NCBI GenBank assembly: GCA_018398575.1
Contig: JAGTXZ010000011.1
Coordinates: forward strand, 992,001 to 1,056,000
Source: Ampelomyces quisqualis
Lineage: Eukaryota > Ascomycota > Dothideomycetes > Pleosporales > Phaeosphaeriaceae
Length of the DNA: 64,000 nt
Direction: 5' to 3'
Of this stretch, positions 37,442 through 49,018 are shown one piece after another; the first letter of the stretch is position 1; the number at the start of each line of letters is the position of its first letter. Made by a program: the position numbers and the translations under genes. The notes below the pieces were generated by a model. It was not told the DNA's origin and did no database searches. It saw only the letters and a list, made by a program, of their open reading frames with translations.

Positions 37442-38050
37442 ATGTCCACACCCTCGCATTCTACCATAAGCGCAACACCTCCACTCCCCACACACGCACC
37501 GATAACCACCATCCCGCTGGGCTTCGCCGCACAACTCCGCGTCCTTTCTGACCACCAATCCCGTCTCGAATCGCGCATAACTTCTCTCGAGCACGAAAAT
37601 TCGTCCCTCAAGTCCGATCTTTCCGCGCGCATCGCCGCCCTCGAAAGCCACAACGCACGCCTGTCGTCCCGCCGCCGCGAAACCGTCGCCCAGTTCCTCA
37701 CCCTGCAGTCTTTGCACCAAGAAGCCGGTAACGCATTCCAACTGCGCAGTCAGGACGTTCAGGAGGAGGATCTCGAGGGTATGCTGGGCGTGTGGGCGGG
37801 CAGCGTGCATATGGTTATGAATCACCATCAGAGGATTTTGGGGAGGGTGGCTAAGGAGGGGGGGTTAGGTGGTGGTGATGGGCAGCAGTATGGCATGCAG
37901 GGACATGGACAGGGACAGGGACGATTTGTGCTGCAAGGGCCGATGGCCATGAGGCAGCAAATGGGATGGCAGTATCCTATGGCGTACAATGAGGCTGGGT
38001 ATTGTAGGGCGCATGGTGTGGCGTATTGGTGTAGGGCCTGTGGGCAGTGA
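37442..38050 (+). CDS. Coiled-coil orphan protein with C-terminal Cys/His motif (202 aa)
   Basis: This is the only convincing intact gene. ATG at 37,442 has a good context (ACCAAC before it). The frame is open 109 codons further upstream to a TTG at 37,115 but has no ATG there. Residues 1-30 are Ser/Thr/Pro-rich. Leucines at 35, 42, 49 and 56, and again at 60, 67 and 74, give two heptad runs with a four-residue stutter, so a parallel coiled coil is likely. There is no basic DNA-binding region before it. Residues 140-165 are Gly/Gln-rich. The tail has C188-x2-H191-x5-C197-x2-C200, a possible small metal site. No signal peptide, membrane segment or intron is evident. I recognise no family. It is probably cytoplasmic or nuclear and lineage-restricted (inference). 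Confidence 0.72.
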   Translation: MSTPSHSTISATPPLPTHAPITTIPLGFAAQLRVLSDHQSRLESRITSLEHENSSLKSDLSARIAALESHNARLSSRRRETVAQFLTLQSLHQEAGNAFQLRSQDVQEEDLEGMLGVWAGSVHMVMNHHQRILGRVAKEGGLGGGDGQQYGMQGHGQGQGRFVLQGPMAMRQQMGWQYPMAYNEAGYCRAHGVAYWCRACGQ

Positions 38051-38368
38051 GTGTGTACCTGGCGATGTGGTTTGCTGGAGAGGTGTTGGACATTTTGGCC
38101 TTCACAGGGGGTAGTTTTGGTCTTGAACGGATCGAAGATTACGTTCACGCGTTCGATCTGCTGTGGACGCATTCTCAAACATGACGCAAGGTGTTTTGTT
38201 TTTGTTTGGTCGGAGTCTTGCCCTTCTGATCTTGATTGACAGCTTGGCGACATGACAGAAGTTTTTTTTTCGATCAATGGACTTCTAAAAACGGCGAAGC
38301 GGAGATGTCAGCATGCATTGATGAAAACCCGGAGTTTGGGCGCTGGTTCAGTACTCTAATACAGGTGG

Positions 38369-38409
38369 CAATTCTCCCGCTAGTTGGAACACACTGATCA
38401 ATTCTCCCG
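38369..38409 (+). repeat. Direct repeat CAATTCTCCCG x2
   Basis: An 11-bp exact repeat at 38,369-38,379 and 38,399-38,409, between the coiled-coil gene and the next frame. It could be a paired regulator site. Confidence 0.4.
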
Positions 38410-38434
38410 TCTTTTAATTTGGATCTCAGCTACC

Positions 38435-38440
38435 AATAAA
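38435..38440 (+). terminator. AATAAA, possible polyadenylation signal
   Basis: Canonical hexamer 385 bp after the stop codon of the coiled-coil gene. That distance is long but possible for a fungal 3' UTR. Confidence 0.3.
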
Positions 38441-38712
38441 CCTCAATCATCCATTCGAGCACAAGCATTTTGAAGCCTACACAACTTGCCATTCTCGCTC
38501 TACCCCTTCCCCCCCACCTGGCCCCCTCACACCTACTCCTCACCGCCCTATTTGCCCAGAAATTATCCCTCGTAGTCATCTCCCTTTTCATCGCAAGTAA
38601 CAGCTTATTCTATCTCCCCAAAAGCTCATGTTCCAATCCAGCTCCCACCAATCCGCCTCGTTCACATACCTACGCCCCACTTCCAAAGCTAATATATCGA
38701 ATCTTCGCCATC

Positions 38713-38847
38713 ATGCCATTCGTAAACTTCGTGTATAACGTGGCGATGGTAGCTCTGGTATATGAAGCAGGTGGACGCGTGGATACGGTGACGTGGTATA
38801 CCGAATTCCTAAAACGCGGGATTGACTGCGCTGTCGCGATCAGGTAG
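38713..38847 (+). CDS. Possible small hypothetical protein (44 codons), weak
   Basis: ATG at 38,713 follows GCCATC. The frame is open upstream to a TTG at 38,470, giving 125 codons with hydrophobic stretches, but the upstream half is a C-rich tract typical of a fungal promoter or 5' UTR. Another short ATG frame starts at 38,628. A spliced gene across 38,600-38,900 is possible, but I cannot fix its introns. No family recognised. Confidence 0.2.
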   Translation: MPFVNFVYNVAMVALVYEAGGRVDTVTWYTEFLKRGIDCAVAIR

Positions 38848-38875
38848 AAATGCGCGTCGCCATGCTAAACGCAAG

Positions 38876-39190
38876 TCATATTATCAGCTTCCACTGTCTT
38901 GCGTAGCATGGCGAACGTAATGTTCTGGCCCGCTTCGGAGGCGAAGTTTGATCGTGGGCGGAGTCGCGACGACACGATTCCCGCGGTATTGGAGCCGGAC
39001 TGGGTAGAAGGATTTCTATTTGGTCATTTTCGTGGAGAAGGGCATCTTGGGGTATTTTAGTTTCGAGAGTTACAGCGTGCGCGAGGAGAGTTGAGAGTTT
39101 CGCGGCAGTCTTGTAGGTTGCGAAGAAGGGCTGCGTGGTAAACATGTCGTCTTGACCTGCAGGGATGAGGAGAACGTAAGCATATGTGCC
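38876..39190 (-). pseudogene. Possible fragment of a minus-strand gene
   Basis: Minus strand: ATG at 39,145 opens 89 codons to 38,876. The same frame stays open upstream to about 39,195, where TAA interrupts. The sequence around the ATG reads like the interior of a folded protein (A-Y-V-L-L-I-P-A-G-Q-D-D-M). The stretch 39,159-39,190 also looks like a 3' splice site (pyrimidine run, CTTAC branch-like motif, CTGCAG). It may be a terminal exon or a truncated gene at the island edge. Unidentified. Confidence 0.3.
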
Positions 39191-39376
39191 TGCGTCAGCG
39201 TTTTAAATGGCGCAGTCAAAACAAGGCTTTTGTAGTGGCCCAGAAAGGCTCTTTGCCAAGTTTGGCAGAGGAGAGCATCCAGGATTGATTGAATGATTGA
39301 AGTTGTTTAGCGTCTGTTTATAACCTCCCAAGGGGTACTTTAAGACGGGCACGGCTCCAGACGTACAGTGCAGCAA

Positions 39377-39426
39377 CACTGCTAGAACGTGCCTATTCTG
39401 TAGGATACAAGAGTAATCTAGCAGTG
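39377..39426. repeat. Inverted repeat at the right edge of the GC island
   Basis: CACTGCTAG at about 39,378-39,386 pairs with CTAGCAGTG at 39,417-39,425. It marks the change from GC-balanced to RIP-type sequence. Confidence 0.5.
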
Positions 39427-39886
39427 CTCTTCTACTATATATAAAAATCCTACATTTTTCTAGGGCTATAAAGTAAGGCTTAGAGGAATAAAGTGCCTAG
39501 TTAGATTAAAAGCTACTATAGCATTAAGTGTAGAGAGATAAAAGAAATAAGTAAAAAGTAAAGTAAAGAAGTAGCTATATTATATATAGTAGTATAAGAG
39601 TAAGTAAGCAAATAAGAAAAGGTTAGAAGCAAGGATTTTATAGTAGTACAAGAAGTATACTATCTATTTCTATACACTAATACTAGGTTAGAGAGGTTTC
39701 TTTGTCCTAGTAAGTATAAATAGCTAAGTAGAAGTTAGTAATCTAAAGTAAAGCTTTAAGGTTCTCTAAGTAACTAAGTAATACTATTAAGTATTATTAT
39801 TTCTCTAGTCTTAAGGTAAGAGGTATAGAAAGCTATATTAGCTATATATTAAATAAGACGCGTGTTTTTTTAGTAATAGATAATAT
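39390..39886 (-). mobile_element. D (part 1): left end of a degraded, probably LINE-like element
   Basis: AT-rich, RIP-type sequence between the island and B2. Joining it to 47,035 across the AATAT duplication keeps sequence of the same character, so it is taken as the 3' part of element D. No motif is clear within it. Confidence 0.35.
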
Positions 39887-40185
39887 TGTAACAAGCACAT
39901 GCAAATACATGTTACATCTAATACCTTATAAAGGCTTAGTAACAGATTATATAGAAAGCTAGTAGATTAGGACTAAAAGCGCTCTAACAGCGCTCTAACT
40001 TAGCTACTACGCCTACTATAAATATAAGCCTATAGCATAGATAGAGGACAAGTTTCTCTTATTCTTCTATACAAGACCTATAGGTATATAGCTAATCTAG
40101 AATCTCTGATACAACACGCACTCCTATATGCCTCTAATACGTATCCAATTTAATCCTAATAGCTGTACCTACCTGCGTTGTTACA
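39887..40185 (+). repeat. B2 5' LTR
   Basis: 299 bp, TGTAACAAGCACATG to CGTTGTTACA. The next bases, TTACAAGAGAAACTTTG, form a leader also seen after the B3 LTR. Confidence 0.93.
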
Positions 40186-40189
40186 TTAC

Positions 40190-41700
40190 AAGAGAAACTT
40201 TGTTCTGCTAGTAATAGCATTTAGATAATATTACAATTTACTTTTAAAAAGATTGCGTTAAAACGTCTAGAACCTTATCTAAATTAGATTTGTTTGCAAC
40301 CTTAAATCTATTAAACACAGTTAGAATCCCTTAGATCTCTTAACAGCTAAAGCCTTTAGGTTTAGATCTTCTTATTAACATAACAGTTAGGATTACTTTA
40401 GAAAAGTTGCGTTTGGCGCTACAATAGAAACTTAGAGACTATTAATAACCTAGGAGTATTAGAGGCAACGCTAATAACTCCCCCTAAAGAACTAACCTTA
40501 GAAGCCTTTCTCTAAGACAACTCTGTATTAACTGTTACAACCTAGCAACAGAGTGCTAAAGTAAAAAAGACAGACACTAAGGAATCTAGAGACAGACCTC
40601 CTTAGCCTAGAGCTGCACTAAATCTAACCCTTGTATAAATAGAGGTTAATTAATTACAATAAGATTTGAAACAGGCGTTAGTAGAAATTAATTTCCTTAA
40701 GAAAGGACTAACTCTGTTAGTAGGACTAGACAAGCCCCTACTTACTACTAAATTACCCTAGAATAATTCTGCACTCTGCTATTTATCTAACAGCTCTATA
40801 TCTAAGTACTTATATTACTATAAGAGCTCTTACTAACTTTAACAATCTAAGAAAACGCCTAATATAGACAATCTTAGCAACAGAAAGGATCTTACTTTCT
40901 GCTAATAGCAAGCCTCTATCTAGGATTAACTTAAAATTAACTTAGATTACTATTAGACTAAAAGACAACGCATAGCCTTAGTATAGGGCTACACTATAGG
41001 ATTAGCTAAGGGCTATCTTAAGCTATAATATTTATTAGATACTAATTAAGAGTAATTCTAGAACACTAAGCAAATAATTAAGCTACTTAAGTCTTACTTT
41101 ATTACAGGTAATAAGGTAGCTAAAAGCTGTGCAGCTTTTAATTAAATACAAATAACTAAGGAGGAAACGTTCCCCTTGTTTAAAGCTAGGTTTTTAAGTT
41201 CTGCAGTTAAGAGACAAGTACCCCCTTTAGAGTAGTTTTACTACTTATAGACTAAGATTACGCTAGGGTTACAAGCCCCTAACCTAGGATTTAGGCACTA
41301 ATAGAAGAACTTATTTAATTAGATAGTAGAACACCTTACTATATATAATATAAAGCAGAAGAACAAACTTATACTAAGTATAACACTAGCTGCTGCTAAG
41401 TTACTAATTAGGTTAGCTCTACAACAGAATTTAGAGCTAAATTAGACTACTACTACTAGCGCTCTAACAAATTCTGCGCCAGCCTATTAATCTATAACAG
41501 TGCGTCTTTCTACAAAGACTCCTAAGCTAGAACAACAGAAGACCTCTAGTAGTTATTATAATTGTAGTAAGCTAGGATACTACTTTAGTAACTGCACAAA
41601 GCCTTGTATGCGTTAGATTAAAGCTGTAAAAGTAGACAAGTATAAAGATGCTTAAGAGCAACCTAATTAAGAGGTGTATTATACAGGAAACAAAAGCGCC
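40190..41700 (+). pseudogene. B2 gag remnant
   Basis: Plus-strand frame with RIP stops. A zinc knuckle at 41,554-41,595 reads [Y]-Y-N-C-S-K-L-G-[Y]-Y-F-S-N-C. The first Cys and the His have both become Tyr (TGT to TAT, CAC to TAC), so it cannot bind zinc normally. Confidence 0.75.
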
Positions 41701-42649
41701 TAAGAGGATACCTCTCTTTAGGCCTAAGCTGTTACAATTTATTCTACCTTAACCTTTCTTATTTGTTTTGTAGTCTCTATTTCCTTATACCTACGCTTCT
41801 TTACAACTAAGGCCTTAGCTTACGCCTTAATACTCTTGTTAACACTAGTGCTTAAGGTTTTCTATTTTTAAATTTACAAATTGTTTTATCTGTTTCTAAA
41901 GCTTTGCAGCAACCTATCTAGAAGCTTCTCTTCTAAGTTTAGGTACACAGCTTTAAGGATTAGATTACTTCTTTAGTTACTTAATATATTTAACTACACT
42001 TAAATATTAATAGCTAAAAGATTTTAAACTGTTTATTCCTTATTCTTAATCTTAGGTCTTAGGATTATATACTTAGCCTCTAATAGTTAAGATAACTTAG
42101 GATTTAATTAGATATAGATAGGTTACAGTTTATTTAGCTATCTAAGTACCCCTGTTTATACAATTCTTTACCCCCTATTTCTACTATTCTACATTAAGCT
42201 ACAGTGCTAGCTACTGTCTATCTTAATGTGCAACAACGCAACGCCCTATAGGAGAAAGAAGACTATTATATCTAAAATAGTCTTTACTGTTTCTTTTCTT
42301 CTATTTATTGTATTAAAGGATGCTTAAAGCTTTTATTAGCCTAAAAAATCTTAGAGATTCCTTATACCCTAACTAAGCAAAACTACCTAGAGTCTAAACC
42401 CCCTCTAAGCACCTGCATAGCTCTTATTTCTGCTAATGCATTTTACTTTATTATAAAGAAGCTCTAGAACAAGTTCTTTACAACAAGCCTCTATAAGATT
42501 AATAGGATCTTTGCCTCTAAAGATAACGCAGACAATTAAAGCTAATTAGATAAGAAATTACCTGCCTACTACTCTTAGTATTAAGATGTATTTAGTAAGT
42601 TAGTAGCCAATTAATTACCTCTTTACTGTCTATATAATTACAAGATTAT

Positions 42650-45520
42650 TCTTAAAGAACTATTACTAAATGCGTTTAGTCTCCTGTATAAGCAAAATTA
42701 GGAGAAGCTTAAAGCTACTAAGGCCTACGTCTAGGAATACCTTTAGAAGGGTTTTATTAAGGCTAGCCAAAGTCCTTTTGCTTTACCTATTCTCTATGTA
42801 CACAAACCAAATAGAGATATATACATTTGTATAGACTACTAGAAGATTAACGCTCTTACGCGCAAGAACGTCTATTTAATCTCTTGTATTAATAAGCTGC
42901 TATTACGCCCCTTTAAAGCTAAGATCTTTACTAAGTTTAATATCTAGGCTGCCTTTAACAAAATTTGTATAGATCCTAACTCTAAAGAGTATACTACCTT
43001 TTAGACCTATTATAGTATATATAAGTATAAGGTTTTTCCTTTTAGCTTGTGCAATAGGCTAGCTACGTATTAACGCTATATAAACAATGTACTAATTAAT
43101 TATCTTAACAATTTCTGTATTACGTATCTTAATAATATTCTAATCTACTCTAAGGATATAAACTTATATTAGGAACACGTCTAAAAGGTCTTAGAGCGCC
43201 TATGTACTGCAGGACTCTAAGTAGACATTTAGAAGAGTAAATTCTATGTAACCTGCACAAAGTATCTAAGTTACGTTTTAACAAACTAGGGTACTAAAGT
43301 TAACTCTAACAAGGTAGAAGCACTCTAAAACTAGGCTAAACCTACTACAGTTACTAGTGTTAAGTTATTTTTTAGTTTTGCTAGTTTCTATTAACAATTT
43401 ATTAAAAATTTCTCTTGTGTAGCTAAACTAATTATAAAGCTTTAAAGTCCTGCTACACTGTTTAAATAGACTACAGACTACTAACAGGCTTTTAATTAGA
43501 TTAAAGCCTTACTCCTAGCTATTCTTACGCTATCTTATTTCTATCCTAAGTATAATACAAAGTTAGAAACTAACGCGTTAGATAGAGTAATAGCAAGAGT
43601 ACTCTCTTAGAAGCACCCTAACAACAAGTAGTATCCTGTAGCCTTCTATAGTTACGCCCTATCTAGAGCTAAGCTTAATTAAAAAATATATAACAAAGAA
43701 CTTTTTACTATTCTAAAAGCGTTTAAAAAGTAAAGAGCTAAACTTACCTCTATATAGAGTTAAATCTAGGTGTATTTAGATTACTACTCCTTAGAATACT
43801 TTATAACTACTAAGGTTCTTAATGCACATTAAGCACAATAGGCAGAGATTATTACTCCTTTTAATTTCTGCATTAAGTATACGCCTAGTAAGCTTAACAA
43901 GCAAGCTAATATCCTAAGCTAAAGGGAACAGGACGTTAGCAAAGTTAAGGCTGCCTAACAAGACAATAGATCCTGTGTACTTTTAGAACCTAAACGCCTA
44001 AACCCTCTAGTTAACTCTAAACTAGCTTAAAACTATATCTGTAACTAGCCAGAGGTTAATATTTTAGCTATTTTAGTCTAATCTATTAGTGCCCCCCTAA
44101 ATCTTAACTTGCTAGAACTAATTAAAGCTCTGCTAGTAGAGAATTACTACTCTTTTAAGAAAGAGTGTCTTAAGCTACTATAGCTGTATTGTGTCTAAGA
44201 AGAACTACTGCTTTATTACTTATACCTTTATGTACCTAGAGATTCCCTCTTGTGCACCTAACTAATTAGAGAGGCTTACAATTAGGTATCTACTGCCTAC
44301 CTAAGTGCTATAAAAACATATTAGCTTCTAGCTTAGCAATACTACTAGAAAGGCATAGAGGCTATATGCAAACGCTATGTATAAAACTGCGTTGCCTATT
44401 AAAGATCCTATCTAAGACAGCTCTAATCCTAAGGTTTCCTCTATCTGTTACTAATTTCTAATAGGCTTATGCAGTATTTGTGTATAGATTTTAAGATATT
44501 TCTAACAGATTGTTATAGCTATAATTAAATTATAGTTGTTATTAATTGCCTATCTAAGCAAGCTGTTTCTATTCCTTACTACAAAACAATTAACGCTTAA
44601 GAAATAGCTTACTTGTTTATCTAATAGGTATACTAATTTAGCTACACGCCTAAAAGTAAAGTGTCTAACTGCAGACTCTAGTTTGTGTTCTAATTCTAGT
44701 CTAAGTTCTGCAAGATCCTAGGCGTATAACTTAAGCTTTCTACAGCCTACTATAAACAAACTAATAGACAAACTAAGATTATAAATAAGTATATTAATTA
44801 ACAATTAAGGCCTTTTGTATTCTATTACTAGGACAACTAGAGTAACCTTTTGCTAATAATTAATTAAGCCTAAGCTACGCTGCTGCACTCCGCAATTAGT
44901 ATAGCGCTATACTAGCTTTTGTTTAGATCTAAACTATAATAGAGCTAGGATTAGGCACTATCCCCTTTAAAACATAAAGATATAAACGTTAAAGATGCTT
45001 TAAGCTTAGCTACCTGCATACATAAAGCCTAGCGCACAGCTAAAGACAATATAGAAAAGGCGCAGTAACAGATAGCTGCTAAGGTAAATAAATATTGTTA
45101 ACTTATTAATTAGGTAGTAAGCAACAAGGTTTACCTCTTAACCTAAAACCTATCTGTTACTTACCTAAGTCACAAACTTGCTAAATTGTAAAAAGGCCCC
45201 TTTAAAGTTCTAAAACAAGTTAGCTATTTATTTTAACTAAAGCTACCTAAAGGTTCTAAGATCTATAACGTGTTTGCTCTAGACGTTCTTTGCAAGAACT
45301 CTAACAACCCTTTGCCTAGTTAGCTAAGCCTAAACCTATCTAGCATCTTAATTTAAGGCGTTAAAGAATAAGAAGTTAAAGAGATCCTAGCTAGCAAGCT
45401 GTACTACTCTATCCTAAAGTATTGTGTAAAATAAGTAGGCTATAATCCTAACCTTACTTAGTACAATGCTTTTAACTTTATAGGCGCCCTACATATGTTG
45501 TAAGCGTTCTATAAACGCTA
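42650..45520 (+). pseudogene. B2 pol remnant with chromodomain
   Basis: RT contains I-D-Y near 42,830, F-T-K-F-N near 42,930, and the active site Y-L-N-N at 43,125-43,136 in place of Y-L-D-D. Integrase has its first Asp at 44,487-44,489; the second is Asn near 44,670, and the Glu has become Lys near 44,750. A chromodomain-like segment starts at 45,372 (E-V-K-E-I-L-A-S, then K-Y-C-V-K-x-V-G-Y-N). Chromodomains in this class bind methylated histone H3 and target integration to heterochromatin, which fits the setting. It is inactive. Confidence 0.85.
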
Positions 45521-45667
45521 TCTAAAATAGCTAGGACTTTTATAAGTGCTAGCTAAGTAGATTACAGTATAAGAAAAAGGAATTAAAGATCTTACAGTAT
45601 TACAAGACAATTATGTTAGAGAAATTAAACTTAATATTGCAACTACTATACTAGTAGGTAATAGCTA

Positions 45668-46405
45668 TTAACAATAGAAGTCTTACTCTTCTATTAGATT
45701 TAATAGCAGACTATTGCTGCTACTAGTAGGACGTTCTTAACTGTCTAAATCCTTAGGTATAGATACTAACGTACTACTTAGTTGTTTTCTATTCTAGCCT
45801 TACTTACTGCAAGTACTAGCCTCTTGCGCTGCTGCCTTTTGCTCTACTGCTGTCTAAAACATTACTGCCTACGCTTTCTCTTGCTCTGCTAACTAATTGG
45901 CCCTTAATGCTATTATAACATTTACTAGCTAAGCAACTACACTAGTTAACCTAGCTGTACTCTTCTTAAGCGCCCTAACCTCTTTAGCTATCCTTCTAAC
46001 CTTTTTAGCTAGCTCTTTTCTCTAGTAATAAGCGCTAACTAACAAGTTAGTGTTGTTTATGTTAGCTACTTGTGTAGTGCTTACTTGTATAACAGCAGCT
46101 AACTAAAATGCTGCCTCCTTAACAGCAGCCTTTTGCTCTAACACTACCTTATTAGACTTGTCTCTACCTAAGGTAGCAAACCTGTAGTTAAAGGCCTTAA
46201 AAAGGCTATTATACTCCTAGCCTGTATATAGAAGAACTAGGCAACACTTCTTATTTAAGAGCGTGCAGTATATACACTTCTTAGACACGTCTAAATAAAA
46301 TTTAAACTTAATATTAAAATAGCTGTAGGCAAAAGCTCTTGCAGCCTGTAAGTAAACAACCTAATAGGCTAGAAGATAAGCTCTAAGAGGGATAGAGATA
46401 GGCAT
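45668..46405 (-). pseudogene. B2 accessory frame, antisense to gag-pol (245 codons)
   Basis: Counterpart of B1 9,456-10,193, same length to the codon. The ATG at 46,403-46,405 is intact and is followed by P-I-S-I-P. The Cys-containing motif lies at about 46,240-46,280 and a coiled-coil-prone Lys/Arg/Leu-rich part at about 45,900-46,030. Internal stops are RIP-type. Conservation of register and length in both B copies supports a real ancestral protein. No function is known to me; the Cys motif resembles small zinc-binding clusters. Confidence 0.55.
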
Positions 46406-46730
46406 TGTGTGTATTTGCAGAAACAATTAGCTAACAATTAAATTAGGAGAGCAGTTAGATAGCTGTAGGTATACAAACGTGTAGGAGGAGAGTGCAGAGA
46501 AGTAGTATACTAGAGGGCTAGCCTTCTATATATGCTTAAAAAGCTTAAGGTAAAGTTAGGAACGTTAAACGCGCTAACGCGCTAATTAAAACAACAACAA
46601 ACAGCTATATTACGTTATCCTAAAATAAACTTAAGGTAAATAAGAGTTTATAACAATTTAGAGAGGTACCTAAAACAACACTAATACAGACCTAATTAAT
46701 AGAGACTATTAATTTTAAGAAGGGGAGTAA

Positions 46731-47029
46731 TATAACAAGTATATGCAAACACATGTTACATCTAATACCTTATAAAGGCTTAGTAACAGATTATGTAGGG
46801 AGCTAGCAGATTAGGACCAAAAGCGCTTTAATAGCGCTCTAACTTAGCTGCTACGCCTACTATAAATATAAGCCTATAGTATAGATAGAAGACAAGTTTC
46901 TCTTGTCCTTCTGTACAAGACCTATAGGTGTATAGCTAATCCAGAATCTCTGATACAACACGCACTCCTATATGCCTCTAATACGTATCTAATTTGATTC
47001 TAATAGCTATACCTACCTATATTGTTACA
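46731..47029 (+). repeat. B2 3' LTR
   Basis: 299 bp. It starts TATAACAAG (TG changed to TA) and ends ATTGTTACA, followed by AATAT. Confidence 0.93.
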
Positions 47030-47034
47030 AATAT

Positions 47035-49018
47035 AGTTAAAAGTCTTAGGGTGCCTATATAAGTAGTAGACCTCTACCTTATTATACTAAAATTTTATAT
47101 AGTACTATCTAAAGTTACTATAACTTAACTAGATTATAAGTATATATAAAAGAGTCTTCTAAATAAGTCTAAGTTCTAATAGTATTTTAGCTAGGTAATA
47201 GCTAAAGTTCTACTACCTATACTATCTTAAAAGCTTTACTTTTTTTAGCCTTCTACTAACTCTATTAGGCTTGGTTAAAGAAAGCTTATATAATTAATTA
47301 TATAATAGATATTATTAGTTTAGTAGCTATACCTCTTAGGAAGACTAAGTTCTTTACTCTACTATCTACTAGCTAGTCTACTAGCTTATTACTAGTAATT
47401 GCTATATAGCTAGGTAACTAGTGTACTTAAACGTTATATACTACTATAGCTACTTATATATATAGAATAGCTTTTTATAAGGTTAGAAAGGCGTTACTAT
47501 AGATATACTATATAACTAAGGTACTATTAATAGATATAACAAACTAGTATACTAAGATAAAAGTTAGCTAAATAGTTTACTAGAGTCTTCTAAAGACTCT
47601 AAATACTTTAGTGTTAAATACATAAGAGAGTAGGTTAAGTATTTTTCTTTCTATTACTAATAGTAATTAGGTATAGTAGATAGTATAGCTATATATAATA
47701 ACTCTGTTACCTTATATTTACTATTCTAATCTATCTAAAAATAAAGTTACTATAGAAAGTAAGAGAAAGCTCTACTATTTCTTAAAGTATTTTACAGCTA
47801 ACTTTTTAGTTAGGCCTTTGATAAAATTAGTATAGTAGTTAGTAGAGTAGTAAGGTAGTGTAAGTATTAGCCTAATTATTACTAGAAGAATTTAAGTAAC
47901 TCTTTAGACCTTATAGTAAAGTTATTATATGTATCTAGCTTCTTTACTATACTAGTAGAAAGTAGCTTAGTTTTATAAGTAAGTAGGTAAGTTGTATAAG
48001 TAGTCTATAAGAATATTATAAAGTAAAGTTTTATCTTTTTAAAAGTAATAATAGCAAAAGAAAGGCTTACCTTTTGTAATAAGATTATATTTTAAGTTAT
48101 ACGCTATAAGAGTAGAATAGTCTAAGTAGAAATAGTAAGAGTTTAAGTAATAGAAGTTAAGTACTATCTATAGAGAAGTATTTTAAGAATCTGTTCTCTT
48201 CTCTACTTAACGCGTAGAGTAAGTACAGGAGTATATCTGCCTAAAAATAGTTAGCCTTAATCTTAGTCTAATAGAAAGGCTAAGAAAGAGTATTATACTA
48301 TATAGCTTATATTCTATAATATTACTAGTTATATAGTAAACGATTTAAAAGATATTTAAATGCTTTAGCTTCTCTAGCTAAGCTTATTTTAATATAATTT
48401 TTTTTGGTTAAGTTATAAAGCTTTAAAGTTTAGTTAGCTCTCTAGATATTAAGGCGGATTTACTTCTATACTTGCTCTATACGTTAACTAGAGTAGAAAA
48501 GATAATTTTGAAATGCACCTTTGTAATATAAGTGTTAAAAGTAAGGTTATATAAAGTATACCTAATCAAAAGGTTTTTTAAGTAGCTTTTGTACTAAACC
48601 TAGGCGCTAAAAAGTAGTAAAAAGAGAATATATATAATAATAGCTTTATATATAGTGTTAGCTACAGAGCTATTAATTATATTAGTTAGACTTCTAAAGT
48701 AATACAAGACTTTTTAGGCTACTACTAGTTATATAGCTACGTACTTCTTAAGAGTTAGCTTATAGTTAAACTAGACCTCTAGCTAGTAAATACTAAGAGG
48801 TAGCTTAGCTTCTATTATTTGTCTAAAAGACTAGTTTAAGAGTAATATCTCTAATTATAACTATAGAAGAGTAATTTTTTCTCTGTTTAGTAAAGTAGAT
48901 TTTTTTAAGCTTCTTAAGGATAAAATTAATCTTATTAGTAATTTTCTAGGTATTAATAGCTATAATATCTTTGCTAATTAAGTAAGTATTTTTGTCTAGT
49001 AAGTAGGTTACCTAGTAG
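47035..49018 (-). mobile_element. D (part 2): degraded, probably LINE-like element
   Basis: The minus-strand frame reads through many TAG/TAA. At 47,349-47,437 it gives a segment like the end of LINE RNase H (V-Q-V-H-x-x-P-S-Y, then T-S-N-K-L-V-D-Q-L, compare H-x-G-x-x-G-N-E-x-A-D), preceded by S-I-D-S-T near 47,520. Reverse transcriptase itself is not convincingly visible, so the LINE assignment is tentative. B2 cuts the left side and A2 the right side; sequence of the same type continues at 61,175. Confidence 0.42.

Larger units (their letters stand above)
39887..47029 (+). mobile_element. B2: chromodomain Ty3/Gypsy retrotransposon
   Basis: LTRs at 39,887-40,185 and 46,731-47,029, both 299 bp, with TGTAACAA/TTGTTACA ends. 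AATAT is duplicated at 39,882-39,886 and 47,030-47,034. The purine tract AAGAAGGGGAGTAA at 46,717-46,730 abuts the 3' LTR. Total length 7,143 bp, against 7,133 for B1. Order: gag with knuckle, RT, RNase H, integrase, chromodomain, antisense frame. The chromodomain places it among chromoviruses. Confidence 0.94.

Noticed and set aside
37309..38277. Minus-strand frames of 130, 141 and 149 codons over the coiled-coil gene
   Set aside because: Arg/Ser- and Pro/Cys-rich antisense shadows with no domain; the plus strand has the better start and composition.
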